64,000 nt of DNA. It comes from Sva-07 sp963717385 (GTDB taxonomy: Bacteria > Actinomycetota > Acidimicrobiia > Acidimicrobiales > Ilumatobacteraceae). This document shows, in pieces, positions 63,890 through 64,000 of this stretch. Location: positions 1-64,000 of the forward strand of contig CAVQWE010000017.1 of NCBI GenBank assembly GCA_963717385.1, read 5' to 3'. The notes beneath the pieces were generated by a model that saw nothing but the letters and a program-made list of their open reading frames with translations, did not search any database and was not told the DNA's origin. How positions within the stretch are numbered: the first letter of the stretch is position 1; every line of letters begins with the position of its first letter. Made by a program: the position numbers and the translations under genes.

Positions 63890-64000
63890 ATGGCCGATCA
63901 TTCCAAGCACGAAGCGCATGACAGCGACCCGATGATCGGATCGGTCACAGCCCACGCACGCGACCTCCTCGGCGACACGATCGCCATGCGACGAGCGCTG
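63890..64000 (+). CDS. 5' end of an unidentified gene (continues beyond window)
   Basis: ATG 63890 opens 37 codons (ADHSKHEAHDSDPMIGSVTA...) that reach the window edge. A GTGACA (63854-63859) and TACCAT (63878-63883) pair with 18-bp spacing lies just upstream, which would give a very short leader. Divergent from the WXG100 gene. Product unknown. Confidence 0.5.
   Translation, partial: MADHSKHEAHDSDPMIGSVTAHARDLLGDTIAMRRAL

Overview
The window is high-GC DNA with tightly packed genes and many GTG starts. The gene content (ECF sigma factors with membrane-anchored partners, acyl-ACP desaturase, DUF222/HNH relic, WXG100 protein, split b6-type cytochrome complex next to a full nuo operon) suggests an actinobacterium, most likely of the Acidimicrobiia/Ilumatobacter type. 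That taxonomic call is inference.

Layout. 1-4.4 kb: an ECF sigma/membrane-partner pair and an MFS transporter fused to a cyclic-nucleotide-binding domain, both on the minus strand. 4.4-14.7 kb, plus strand: a molybdenum hydroxylase large subunit, acyl-ACP desaturase, a photolyase-like protein with its two domains in reversed order, ThpR, RidA, acyl-CoA synthetase, and a second ECF module whose partner is broken. 14.7-24.2 kb: small metabolic genes, a DUF222/HNH relic, a third ECF module, and a YbaK/PAP2/CAP group. 24.3-26.6 kb: a fourth ECF module enclosed by two copies of a 101-bp palindromic repeat unit.

26.6-47.4 kb is a continuous minus-strand respiratory block. In transcription order it encodes a membrane protein, a 2x[4Fe-4S] ferredoxin, cytochrome b6, a subunit-IV-like protein, a Rieske protein, a diheme cytochrome c, an unknown membrane protein and then nuoA to nuoN. 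Most junctions are stop/start overlaps. A membrane-anchored cytochrome c and a geranylgeranyl-reductase-type flavoprotein are transcribed divergently. 49.8-53.8 kb carries TrkH/TrkA and a polyprenyl synthase. 53.9-58.9 kb carries methionine aminopeptidase, a copper/SCO/cytochrome c operon and a divergent ECF sigma/zinc anti-sigma pair. 58.8-64 kb carries a DNA N6-adenine methylase, CoaA, an inositol-phosphatase-like protein, a HAD protein, an HTH regulator, a thiamine-binding protein, a WXG100 protein and the start of another gene.

At least ten genes or gene halves are interrupted by single extra bases, including core subunits nuoL and nuoA. Each restores to a family-consistent protein when one base is removed, so sequence or assembly error is the simplest explanation. 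A cluster of four shifts at 13.3-14.0 kb and the large deletions in the DUF222 and ATP-grasp relics look more like real decay. The best candidates for undescribed biology are the repeated ECF/extracytoplasmic-domain modules, the domain-swapped photolyase relative, the b6-type complex with its ferredoxin and extra membrane subunits, and a shared N-terminal IPEHLLKR peptide on two respiratory proteins. No tRNA, rRNA, CRISPR array or intact transposase was seen.
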